Shown here piece by piece: positions 17,720 to 25,855 of a DNA stretch of 64,000 nucleotides. This DNA is from Caballeronia temeraria. GTDB lineage: Bacteria; Pseudomonadota; Gammaproteobacteria; Burkholderiales; Burkholderiaceae. Numbering within the stretch: the first letter of the stretch is position 1; the number at the start of each line of letters is the position of its first letter. The stretch covers positions 60,266-124,265 of the forward strand of contig NZ_FCOI02000021.1 in assembly GCF_001544795.2 (NCBI RefSeq). The letters are read 5' to 3'. Both the position numbers and the translations under genes were made by a program. The notes beneath the pieces were generated by a model that was given only the letters and a program-made list of their open reading frames with translations, was not told the DNA's origin and did not search any database.

Positions 17720-18496
17720 GTGAAATCCATGAAGCTTGTTGGGCATGGGTCCAAAAAGGTTTTGTTGTTTCCGGGGGTGCTCGGGACGCGTGATGCATTC
17801 GACGAGATGCTGCGCTATGCCGATCTCGACACGTTCCAGTATGCTGTTGCCGAATATCGCGGGTATGGTCAAGCACGCGGCGACGTGGGATTGCTGACTT
17901 TGCGCGAGGTGGTCATCGACGCCGTTCGGCTTCTGGACTATCTGGGCTGGACGCGCTTGGCGGTCGGTGGGCACTCGCTAGGAGCACTCGTGGCGCAGAT
18001 GCTTGCAATCGCGTTGCCGAGCCGCGTAAGCGCGATCGTGTCTATCGCGGGTCTGGGTGCCAATGGCGCGAGCGCACATCCAGATCGGACAGCGTCTATG
18101 CAGTCCCTCGCCGATTCACGCGAGCGCCGTGAAGCGCTGGTAATGACCGGAACTGCTGGGCGGTACACGGAAGGGTTTGCAAGGAAGATCGTCGCCTCGA
18201 CATGGGATGAGATCGACGGACGCGCGCTCGCCAGCTATGCATCTGACGCGAGCAGGACGGACATTCACGCAGAGGTTCAGAAACTCGACGTACCGATTCT
18301 CGTGCTCGTCGGCGAATACGATCCAAACTGCACTGAGACGGCTGCCCGGGCGACTACGTTGCGGTGGTATCGACGCGCAAAGCTCGAGGTATTGCGCGGG
18401 GCGGGTCACTATCCGACGATCGAAACGCCTGCGGCGACTCTATCGGCGCTCGAGAGCTTTGTTGCTACGCCAGATGCGAATGCTCAGTTGCGGTAG
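17720..18496 (+). CDS. Alpha/beta hydrolase of the hydroquinone module
   Basis: A 258-aa alpha/beta hydrolase with a complete triad: Ser86 in GGHSLGA, Asp201 in VGEYDPN and His230 in GAGHYPT; the oxyanion loop is LFPGVLGTR. The start is a GTG after AGGAGGA, 46 bp beyond the dioxygenase. Family members include esterases, enol-lactonases and C-C bond hydrolases acting on ring-cleavage products. Its position between ring cleavage and maleylacetate reductase suggests that it splits a substituted ring-cleavage product to maleylacetate, but an esterase role is also possible. Confidence 0.88.
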   Translation: MKSMKLVGHGSKKVLLFPGVLGTRDAFDEMLRYADLDTFQYAVAEYRGYGQARGDVGLLTLREVVIDAVRLLDYLGWTRLAVGGHSLGALVAQMLAIALPSRVSAIVSIAGLGANGASAHPDRTASMQSLADSRERREALVMTGTAGRYTEGFARKIVASTWDEIDGRALASYASDASRTDIHAEVQKLDVPILVLVGEYDPNCTETAARATTLRWYRRAKLEVLRGAGHYPTIETPAATLSALESFVATPDANAQLR

Positions 18497-18673
18497 CTCC
18501 CGTCATTCGGAGCGCAGGCAATAGACCCAGCCGGCGACGCACGTCCCGCCATGAGTGTCATACGCGAAACGTGCCAGGAGATGTCACCACGCAACAACCC
18601 TCGATAGCTGCACCGTGCTCCGTCTTATCGGGCGCACGGCGGCGTCTTGACCAACGTCCGGACCTACCATCCC

Positions 18674-19756
18674 ATGTTCCAGCGAACTTTCGTCTTCTCC
18701 GCTTTACCGGCAAGAGTGCTCTTCGGTGCCGGCACCCTCAGTAATTTGCCCGATGAGATTGACGAGCTGGGAGTCGCACGGGCGCTGGTAGTCTGCACGT
18801 CCGAGCAGTCAGACTTGGGCGATTCTGCCGCTCGAATGATCGGCGACAGGTGCATCGGTGTGTTTCCTGGCGCAACAATGCACGTGCCAGTCGAAACGGC
18901 GAGGCAGGCACGTGTGCAGGCGAATGACGCTGGAGCTGATTGCGTCGTGGCCATCGGTGGAGGGTCGACCATCGGACTTGCTAAAGCTGTCGCACTCGAA
19001 TCCGGTATTCAGATCGTAGCGATTCCGACTACCTATGCCGGTTCCGAAATGACACCGATCTATGGCATCACGGAGAATGGGACAAAGAAGACCGGACGCG
19101 ACCTTAGGGTGCTGCCGCGAGCGGTCATCTACGATCCAGAACTCACTCTGTCGCTACCGACGCGCATGAGTGCGACGAGCGGCATGAACGCGATAGCGCA
19201 TTGTGTTGAGGCCCTGTATGCGACTAACGCGAATCCGGTCACGTCAATAATGGCTGAAGAAGCAATTCGTTATCTCGCGCGAGCTCTGCCGCGCATCGTG
19301 AAACGTCCCCAAGATATCGACGCCCGCGCGGAATGCCTGTACGGTGCATGGCTTGCGGGATCAGTGCTGGCAACAACTTCAGTGGCGCTACATCACAAGC
19401 TTTGTCATACGCTGGGCGGCATGCTAAATCTGCCTCATGCGGAGACGCATACGATCGTCCTGCCGCATGCAACGGCTTACAACGCTTCGGCGGCTGCCCA
19501 GGCGATGGGCACCATACGTCACGCTCTGCAGAGCCGCGACGCGGCACAGGGCTTATTCGACCTGGCGGCGCATTTGGATGTACCCGTTGCCCTCCAAGCG
19601 CTGGGGATGCGACTTGCGGATCTCGATCGCGTCGCGGATGCTGCGCTGGCCGCGCCATATCCGAATCCGCGTCCTATGGAGCGCGACGCCATCCGCTCCC
19701 TGCTCGAAGATGCGTACTGGGGGCGCAGGCCGCGTGCTGCGTTATCGGGAGCCTAA
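18674..19756 (+). CDS. Maleylacetate reductase
   Basis: A 360-aa protein of the iron-containing alcohol dehydrogenase family: FGAGTLSNLP near the start, the nucleotide-binding AIGGGSTIGLAKA and the metal-site region HHKLCHTLGG, all typical of maleylacetate reductases (PcpE, LinF, TfdF). It reduces maleylacetate to 3-oxoadipate with NAD(P)H. The frame is open to a TTG at 18647; the ATG at 18674 places the family motif FVFSALPARVLFG at the usual position. A 177-bp gap separates it from the hydrolase, but it completes the pathway. Confidence 0.92.
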   Translation: MFQRTFVFSALPARVLFGAGTLSNLPDEIDELGVARALVVCTSEQSDLGDSAARMIGDRCIGVFPGATMHVPVETARQARVQANDAGADCVVAIGGGSTIGLAKAVALESGIQIVAIPTTYAGSEMTPIYGITENGTKKTGRDLRVLPRAVIYDPELTLSLPTRMSATSGMNAIAHCVEALYATNANPVTSIMAEEAIRYLARALPRIVKRPQDIDARAECLYGAWLAGSVLATTSVALHHKLCHTLGGMLNLPHAETHTIVLPHATAYNASAAAQAMGTIRHALQSRDAAQGLFDLAAHLDVPVALQALGMRLADLDRVADAALAAPYPNPRPMERDAIRSLLEDAYWGRRPRAALSGA

Positions 19757-19943
19757 GCCGGTTGTAGAGTTCTAGAAGCGTCAGCTTCAGAGCGGAGCCG
19801 TTTTCGGGGGCTGAGGCAGGCCCGAAGAAGGCGGCTGCGAACCGATGCTGTGTGGACCAACCCCGACGCGCGAACGCCGCCCAACGGCCGCGTGAACGCC
19901 GCGCGTCGCCTGATTCGCGAGCAGACGGATGAGGCCTCTGTTT
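19757..19943. other. Intergenic stretch between convergent genes
   Basis: A plus-strand frame from about 19845 into the sigma-factor 3' end reads like protein (NGRVNAARRLIREQTDE), but has no start or known match. It may be the tail of an eroded gene. No terminator is clear. Confidence 0.3.
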
Positions 19944-20495
19944 CTATGGCGCGCCTCGTAGCAGACGGGCGGCGAGCGCCTTGAGGCCGCGATGTACGCC
20001 GACTTTCACGGCCGATTCCGAAAGCCCCGTGATAACAGCGGTTTCCGTCACCGACAGTCCTTTCAGTTTCATATGCACGATGGGCAGACGCTGCTTTTCA
20101 GGCAGTTGCTCCAGCAGTTTGCCGATATCGCGACGTGCATGGGACGGTTCGTCGTCAGTTGCAGCGAGGATATCGGAGAAGTGGTCGATCGAATCGTGCA
20201 GCGGTTCGTGATGCGCACGCGACCGAGAGGTGTCCACCAGCTTATAGCGGGCAATCGCGTGCAGCCACGTGATCAACCGTTCGTCCGAGCGGTACGTGTG
20301 GCGCGCGTTATGCACCGCCAAAAGAATTTCCTGTAGCAGATCCTCCACGTCGTTGCGATGCCGTGGGTCGCGTCCGCGCAGGAAGGCGCGTAAGTGCCGC
20401 GCCAGTATCAGCAGGAAGCCGCGATAGGCGTCTTCGTCGCCGTGGAGCCCGCATATGAACAGCGCTGTCAGATGGCTTTCCGTTTCCTGGGACAT
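19944..20495 (-). CDS. ECF-type RNA polymerase sigma factor, apparently orphan
   Basis: A 183-aa sigma-70 family protein. Region 2 includes DVEDLLQEILLAVHNARHTY and ITWLHAIARYKLVD; region 4 includes LPEKQRLPIVHMKLKGLSVTETAVITGLSESAVKVGVHRGLKAL. It redirects RNA polymerase to a small stress regulon. The start MSQETE at 20495 is preferred; the frame extends 26 codons upstream. Sigma factors of this type in Burkholderiales usually precede a membrane anti-sigma gene (DUF1109/NrsF), but here the next DNA is the end of the maleylacetate reductase gene, so the partner seems lost or elsewhere. Confidence 0.9.
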   Translation of the reverse strand: MSQETESHLTALFICGLHGDEDAYRGFLLILARHLRAFLRGRDPRHRNDVEDLLQEILLAVHNARHTYRSDERLITWLHAIARYKLVDTSRSRAHHEPLHDSIDHFSDILAATDDEPSHARRDIGKLLEQLPEKQRLPIVHMKLKGLSVTETAVITGLSESAVKVGVHRGLKALAARLLRGAP

Positions 20496-21026
20496 GATGC
20501 GGGCATCAGCAGGACGGGTGGACGAGGAGCGTCTAAGCGAGGCGTACAACTGCGGACGCCGGCCGAATTTCAAGTAAGTGCTTGAGAATAGCCGACCCTG
20601 TGCGGCGTAGCAATAGTTGCACTGTTTGCAATCGCGCGCTCAGGTCCATCGTCGGTGTCTCTCCGCGTTTCCTCGGCTTCCTTTGGCATCGGCGAAGTCC
20701 CATGAGGCGAAAAACTCACTTCTGAGAACTCGTTTGTGATGGAAATAGGCGAGCGTCCGGAAGCGTAAGCTTAGAAATCTTTCTTGCGCACTACGTAATA
20801 TTTGGCGCGCTACGTTCCAATCAACAGCAAGCAGCGCATGAGAGCGGCGTCGTAACGCGGTGGGTCATGGGCGACAGCGCCATCGAACCGATCGCCGGAG
20901 GCGGAGACATTCACCACGTCCCTAACGCCTAGTTGATCGTGTCAGCCCTCCTGCCGGATTTATCTTATACGCGTGTACGTTCAATATTTGCATAACAGCT
21001 ATGTCGACGACACTTCGCATCTCCCT
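20496..21026. other. Gene-free stretch upstream of sigma factor and chemoreceptor
   Basis: Roughly 530 bp shared by the divergent sigma-factor and chemoreceptor genes. It contains leader sequence for both. No gene or repeat is recognised apart from the sigma-28 promoter listed separately. Confidence 0.4.
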
Positions 21027-21053
21027 CTAAGTTTGTCTTGGTCCTGTCGATAT
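21027..21053 (+). promoter_or_regulatory. Sigma-28 (FliA) promoter of the island chemoreceptor
   Basis: CTAAGTTT, an 11-bp spacer and GTCGATAT match the TAAAGTTT-N11-GCCGATAA consensus with exact spacing, 78 bp before the chemoreceptor start. This places the gene in the flagellar/chemotaxis regulon. Confidence 0.75.
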
Positions 21054-21130
21054 ACAAAGGGTCACGCTCTCTTTCGCGGAACCTACGCGACACAGTTCGC
21101 GCCGTTTCACCCAGAATCAAACGGATATCA

Positions 21131-22684
21131 ATGAACAATCTAACCATTCGTGCGCGGCTGGCGCTCGTCATGACCTTTCTGACATTTTTCCTCTGCCTTT
21201 GCGTAGGATTGGGGCTCTATGGAATGAGCGTAATTTACGACTCTGCGAAGGACGTAGGGACGAATTCACTTCCCGCGATTGATGCTTTAGGCACCTCGGA
21301 GGTGTATCTCAACCGGGCAAGGGTGCTCCTAGACCATTATGCGCTGGACCCGGAAGGCGCGAGTGCGGGCAAACTTCAGGAGCGGGCTCAAAAGGCGCTC
21401 GCCGATTCCGACGAGTGGTATGCGAAGTATGATGCGATCCCTCGTGACCCCGAGGAAGATACTCTCGCGAAAGAGGCTGCGAAAAGTCGCGCGCAGCTGC
21501 GTAGGGCGTATGAAGCATTCGCAGCGGCCATTGACAGCCACGACCGCGCGGCAATTATGCAATTCGTCGGAATTGAAGTACCGAGAACATACGAGCGGAC
21601 AAGCGAAGCTTTTCGAAAGCTTAGGGAGTTCCAAATGGCGGACGCCGCGCGCCAGGACGCCGCGAACCAGAGGGAAGTGTCAGTGTTCCGGACGCTCGGC
21701 GTCTTTTCGCTGCTGTGCGGAATTGGAGGGGCCATTTTGGCATTCGCTCTCCAAAGCCGTTCGATTTTGAAGCCGCTCAATCAAGCTCTCCGACACTATG
21801 AGCACATTTCTTCCGGTGATTTGACTCGTCCGGTGAAGATTGTCCGGCACGATGAGATGGGGCAATTGCTGGCTGGCGTAGCTGCGATGAAAGAGAGGCT
21901 CGCCAGTACCGTTGGCGCGGTTCGAACTAGCAGTGAAGCGATTGCGAGCGCGAGTAAGCAGATCGCCGCTGGGAACACGGACCTATCGTCCCGCACTGAG
22001 CAACAAGCGGCCTCACTGCAAGAAACCGCGGCTAGCATGGAAGAACTAACCGTTACTGTGAAGCAGAACACCGAGCACGCAAACCAAGCAAGCCGCATTG
22101 CGACCGAGGCCAGCGCCGTCGCGCGCGAGGGTCGTGTGATCGTAGGTAAGGTTGCCGAGACAATGAGCGACATCGAGGATAGCTCGAACCGCATTGCAGA
22201 CATCATTGGCCTAATCGAGGGTATCGCCTTCCAGACGAACATTCTGGCGCTCAATGCCGCTGTTGAGGCAGCTCGCGCCGGAGAACATGGCCGTGGCTTT
22301 GCGGTGGTTGCCAGTGAAGTTCGGAGCCTTGCGCAACGTTCCTCCACTTCATCGAAGGAAATAAAAGAACTTATTGAGACGTCTGGTGCAAGAGTTGAGG
22401 CTGGATCGAAGCTTGTCGCTAGTGCAGGAGAGACAATGGAAAAAATACGCGACGCGATTGCGCGTGCCAGCGACATCATGCATGACATTGCTACGGCATC
22501 GCACGAGCAAAGTCGCGGCATCGAGCAACTCAATCAAGCGATATCGCAGATGGACGAGGTAACGCAGCAGAATGCAGCACTGGTCGAAGAGGCCGCAGCG
22601 ACCGCCGTCTCGATGGAACAGCAAGCCTCGTATCTAAGCGCTGCTGTCGCCGTTTTTCGCATTGGGGAAGCACCGTCGACGTAG
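21131..22684 (+). CDS. Methyl-accepting chemotaxis protein (four-helix-bundle sensor)
   Basis: A 517-aa chemoreceptor: N-terminal membrane helix (LALVMTFLTFFLCLCVGLGL), periplasmic four-helix-bundle domain to about residue 190, second membrane helix (LGVFSLLCGIGGAILAFAL), HAMP (LRHYEHISSGDLTRPV) and the cytoplasmic signalling domain with the hairpin tip EGIAFQTNILALNAAVEAARAGE. It senses a periplasmic ligand and controls CheA through CheW. It is closely similar to the receptor at 45822. Lying between two catabolic modules, it may sense one of their substrates. No C-terminal CheR-tethering pentapeptide is visible. Confidence 0.95.
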   Translation: MNNLTIRARLALVMTFLTFFLCLCVGLGLYGMSVIYDSAKDVGTNSLPAIDALGTSEVYLNRARVLLDHYALDPEGASAGKLQERAQKALADSDEWYAKYDAIPRDPEEDTLAKEAAKSRAQLRRAYEAFAAAIDSHDRAAIMQFVGIEVPRTYERTSEAFRKLREFQMADAARQDAANQREVSVFRTLGVFSLLCGIGGAILAFALQSRSILKPLNQALRHYEHISSGDLTRPVKIVRHDEMGQLLAGVAAMKERLASTVGAVRTSSEAIASASKQIAAGNTDLSSRTEQQAASLQETAASMEELTVTVKQNTEHANQASRIATEASAVAREGRVIVGKVAETMSDIEDSSNRIADIIGLIEGIAFQTNILALNAAVEAARAGEHGRGFAVVASEVRSLAQRSSTSSKEIKELIETSGARVEAGSKLVASAGETMEKIRDAIARASDIMHDIATASHEQSRGIEQLNQAISQMDEVTQQNAALVEEAAATAVSMEQQASYLSAAVAVFRIGEAPST

Positions 22685-23235
22685 GCCCCGATTGGCTTTC
22701 TCCTTGGCATTGCTCCCTTTGGACCGAAAAGCGCTGATCGCGATAAGCGGGACGGGTCGTTTGCCGAGGACGTTCACTCTTGGACGTCAGCGTGTTGAGA
22801 CACCTTGATAGACGCTTGGTTGCAGCGCTAGCCGTCGAGTAAGCTACATGCAACACGGACACTTCGATCCACGCCTCGGTGCAGTTGGATATACCGTGGC
22901 CGATGACGAAACGGCGTATCTCAAAGATTCAGGCGTCACCAGGGCCTGGAATCACCGACTAATTGCTCGGCAGCTGGTACCAGGGTAACCCCGGCGCTCG
23001 ATGACGGACGCGCGGCAAACTAAAGTGTATCTGCGGCGACGAATGATAGAGCGGGCAAACCGTCGACAAAAGCGCGTCCCTGCGCCGTCCAACGTCGGCG
23101 TCACGAAGTCAGCCGTGGCATATGTGGCTGCTCATGCAAGAAAGCGCGACCGCTGGAGCTGGGCATATAAGTGAGAGGGAGAGTGGGTGCGACGGCGATG
23201 ACGAAGCGTGTGTGTCTGCCGACATAATTAGATCG
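22685..23235. other. Gene-free stretch
   Basis: Between the chemoreceptor end and the ModA-like gene end I find no frame with start signals or recognisable content. No repeat or terminator stands out. Confidence 0.4.
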
Positions 23236-23931
23236 CTAAGCCGGTTCCATCCCGTGGATCCGCTTCGTGCTCGCGCTTTCAGGCGAGGCAATGTAGGCGA
23301 GAAATGCTTTTGCTGCTTCCGGTGCTGTGCAGCCAGATGTGATGGCGGCACTAAAAACGGTGGTCAAACCGACCGGTGAAGGCAGCGGCCAAAGCAGGTC
23401 AATACCCTCAATGTCCTTCAGTTCGCTGAACTGCTGAAAGCCGATATCAACCTCACCGCTTGCTACCAAAGAGCCGACCGGCGTTCCTGGCTGCGCCTGC
23501 ACGAGTCGTGGCCGGCGCATTTCGGTTTCCCCGTCGGCCACGCCCCAGCGGTGGAGTAATCGCAGCACATGTGCACCGCTGGGCCCGGTTGAGTACCCAA
23601 CGGAACTGGCGCACCGCACTGCATCGCGAAGCCCCGCTTCGCTGCTTACATCAGGTGCGGAAGCGCCGGCCTTCACGGCAACCGCCAACGAGGAGCGGAC
23701 CACTTCAACGAGGCTAGCGCGGTCGATTCGCCCAGCATCTGCGAGAGGCGACATAGCGTCCGATGCCAGGATGACGATGTCGAACAGTTCGCCGTTCAGC
23801 ACGCGCTTCGCCGCTTCTACCCCGCCCACCGATTCGATCGCGACGCGCGATGCAGAACTTACCCGATATTCCGCGGCGAGAGCATTAAGTAGATTGCGCG
23901 TCGCCATCGATGAGATGCAGGTGAGTGTCAT
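23236..23931 (-). CDS. ModA-like substrate-binding-fold protein without signal peptide
   Basis: A 231-aa protein of the ModA/periplasmic-binding type II fold: GVEAAKRVLNGELFDIVILASDAM, the ligand-loop region GYSTGPSGAHVLRLLHRWGV and VASGEVDIGFQQFSEL. It starts at an ATG (23931) with GGAAAG before it and reads MTLTCISSMATRNLL, with no secretion signal, so it should be cytosolic. It follows ligK by 13 bp as the last gene of the Rieske-ligJ-ligK operon, with no transporter genes. Aconitate isomerase belongs to the same fold, so an isomerase acting on 4-oxalomesaconate is plausible. An ABC transporter role is unlikely here. Confidence 0.85.
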   Translation of the reverse strand: MTLTCISSMATRNLLNALAAEYRVSSASRVAIESVGGVEAAKRVLNGELFDIVILASDAMSPLADAGRIDRASLVEVVRSSLAVAVKAGASAPDVSSEAGLRDAVRCASSVGYSTGPSGAHVLRLLHRWGVADGETEMRRPRLVQAQPGTPVGSLVASGEVDIGFQQFSELKDIEGIDLLWPLPSPVGLTTVFSAAITSGCTAPEAAKAFLAYIASPESASTKRIHGMEPA

Positions 23932-23944
23932 TATCTTTCCGCCG

Positions 23945-24628
23945 TCAGTCGATATAACGTAAGCCGGCCTTTTGCAGCGGCTCCCGCATCTTGTACATAT
24001 CGAGGCCAAGCACGCCGCTCAATAGCTTCGCCCGCTTCTCTTCTTCGAGCGCCTCGCGTGCGATCGCGTTGTCGAGTACTTGCTTCGCCATCGCCGACGG
24101 CACCACGACGACGCCATCGTCATCGGCGACGATTACATCGCCCGGCGTGGTCATCGCGCCCGCGCACACCACCGGAACGTTCACTGAGCCGAGCGTGGCT
24201 TTCACCGTGCCCTTCGCGGAGACGGCACGGCTCCAGACGGGAAAGTTCATCTCCGTCAGAACCCGCACATCGCGCACGCCGCCATCGATGACGAGCGCCC
24301 GCGCGCCGCGCGCTTTAAAGCTCGTCGCGAGGAGGTCGCCGAAGAAGCCATCGGTGTTCTCGGTAGTGCAGGCGGCCACGACGATATCGCCCGGGCGAAT
24401 CTGTTCGGCCGCAACATGCAGCATCCAGTTGTCGCCCGGTTGCAACAGCACCGTAACGGCGGTGCCGCTTGCCTGCGCGCCGCTAAAGATCGGCCGCATA
24501 TACGTCTTCATCAGGCCCACGCGGCCCATTGCTTCATGCACAGTTGCCGATCCGAGCGCCCCGAGCCTCTGCGCGGCATCTGCATCCGCGCGATCGATGT
24601 TGCGGTAAACCACTCCAAGCTCGTACAT
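23945..24628 (-). CDS. ligK: 4-carboxy-4-hydroxy-2-oxoadipate aldolase
   Basis: A 227-aa RraA-fold protein that I assign to LigK/GalC. It has the family motifs GSATVHEAMGR near the N-terminus, VIDGGVRDVRVL (the Arg-Asp pair of the active site) and CAGAMTTPGDVIVADDDGVVVVP. The enzyme splits 4-carboxy-4-hydroxy-2-oxoadipate to pyruvate and oxaloacetate with Mg2+, the last step of protocatechuate 4,5-cleavage and gallate breakdown. The ATG at 24628 lies one base beyond the ligJ stop; the longer open frame upstream is unsupported. Confidence 0.93.
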   Translation of the reverse strand: MYELGVVYRNIDRADADAAQRLGALGSATVHEAMGRVGLMKTYMRPIFSGAQASGTAVTVLLQPGDNWMLHVAAEQIRPGDIVVAACTTENTDGFFGDLLATSFKARGARALVIDGGVRDVRVLTEMNFPVWSRAVSAKGTVKATLGSVNVPVVCAGAMTTPGDVIVADDDGVVVVPSAMAKQVLDNAIAREALEEEKRAKLLSGVLGLDMYKMREPLQKAGLRYID

Positions 24629-24629
24629 A

Positions 24630-25655
24630 TCAACGCCCCTTTGCTTTAAGCGCGGAATCCAGGCGCGGATAGACACGACGGGCGTTGCCTTCGTAGATCT
24701 TGTAGCGCGCTTGCGGCTCGATGCTTGCCGCCTCGATATACCGCTTCGTATCGTCGAAATAATGTCCCGTTTCAGGATCGATGCCGCGCACCGCGCCAAT
24801 CATCTCGCTCGCAAATAGAATGTTATCGACCGGAATCACGCGTGTCAGCAGATCGATGCCCGGCTGGTGATAGACGCAAGTATCAAAGAAAACGTTATTA
24901 AGAAGATAATCTTTCAGCAAAGGCTTTTTCAATTCTTGCGCAAGTCCGCGGAACCGGCCCCAGTGATAAGGTACTGCACCGCCTCCGTGTGGAATGACGA
25001 AGCGAAGCGTCGGAAAATCTTTGAAAAGTACCGACGTCAGGCACTGCATGAATGCAGTCGTATCTGCGTTCAAATAATGAGCGCCGGTCGTATGAAAGCA
25101 TGCATTGCAACTAGTACTTACATGGATCATCGCCGGTATGTCATATTCAACCATCTTCTCGTAGATCGGATACCAATAGCGATCGGATAACGGAGGGCTT
25201 GTCCAGTGACCTCCAGACGGGTCCGGATTCAAATTAACAGCGACGTTCCCGTACTGCTCGACACACTTCACCAGTTCGGGGATGCTTGTATCGACGTCGA
25301 CGCCCGGACTCTGGGGAAGCATTGCCGCCGGCGTGAAGTTGTCCGGAAACAGTTGACAGACGCGATAGCAGAGCTCATTGCAAATCGCAGCCCAGGTACT
25401 GGAGACCTCGAAGTCTCCAATGTGATGTGCCATGAAGCTCGCGCGAGGACTAAAAACGGTCATGTCGAGGCCGCGCTCTTTCATTAACCGTAGCTGGTTG
25501 GTCTCGATTGACTCACGCAGTTCGTCGTCGCTGATTCTCAACTCAGATACTTTTGGCATTTCTGCCGGGTTTTTGATGCCGGCAATTTGCCGAGTGCGCC
25601 ACAACTCTAACGCTTTGGGCGCGGTCGTGTAGTGCCCGTGAATGTCGATAATCAT
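24630..25655 (-). CDS. ligJ: 4-oxalomesaconate hydratase (amidohydrolase family)
   Basis: A 341-aa metal-dependent amidohydrolase matching LigJ: DIHGHYTTAPKAL at the N-terminus (HxH metal ligands), MIHVSTSCNACFHTTGAHYLN, FVIPHGGGAVPYHWGR and FASEMIGAVRGIDPETG. LigJ hydrates the isomerised 4-oxalomesaconate to 4-carboxy-4-hydroxy-2-oxoadipate. The ATG at 25655 overlaps the region right after the stop of an incomplete upstream frame, with GCGGAG as the ribosome site. It is directly followed by ligK. No ligU/galD-type isomerase gene is present in the window. Confidence 0.93.
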   Translation of the reverse strand: MIIDIHGHYTTAPKALELWRTRQIAGIKNPAEMPKVSELRISDDELRESIETNQLRLMKERGLDMTVFSPRASFMAHHIGDFEVSSTWAAICNELCYRVCQLFPDNFTPAAMLPQSPGVDVDTSIPELVKCVEQYGNVAVNLNPDPSGGHWTSPPLSDRYWYPIYEKMVEYDIPAMIHVSTSCNACFHTTGAHYLNADTTAFMQCLTSVLFKDFPTLRFVIPHGGGAVPYHWGRFRGLAQELKKPLLKDYLLNNVFFDTCVYHQPGIDLLTRVIPVDNILFASEMIGAVRGIDPETGHYFDDTKRYIEAASIEPQARYKIYEGNARRVYPRLDSALKAKGR

Positions 25656-25657
25656 CG

Positions 25658-25855
25658 CTACTCCGCTTGAAGTGGATCGACCCATACATAGGGCGCCCGT
25701 TCGACGCCCGAGTAGTACGACGGCATGGGCGACGGTGCCGCTTCGTCAACGAAGCGGCTTGCCTGGGCCAATTCCACTAACTTATTAAGTTTCGAAACCC
25801 TCGTGCTCGGGCAACAGTCATCGAAGCCAAAGACAACATCGTCGATTGCATTGCC
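25658..25855 (-). pseudogene. Possible 3' remnant of a gene between the reductase and ligJ
   Basis: An open frame of 65 codons without a start runs from the reductase stop to a TAG two bases before the ligJ ATG. Its last 40 codons have normal GC-rich codon use and read like a protein tail (SPMPSYYSGVERAPYVWVDP). The stop position against the ligJ start is typical of operon neighbours. I cannot name the family. It may be what remains of a gene removed by deletion, or a small intact gene with a GTG start near 25780. Confidence 0.4.

Noticed and set aside
23236..23931. Calling the ModA-like protein a molybdate transport component
   Set aside because: No signal peptide, no ModB/ModC genes next to it, and its operon is entirely catabolic.
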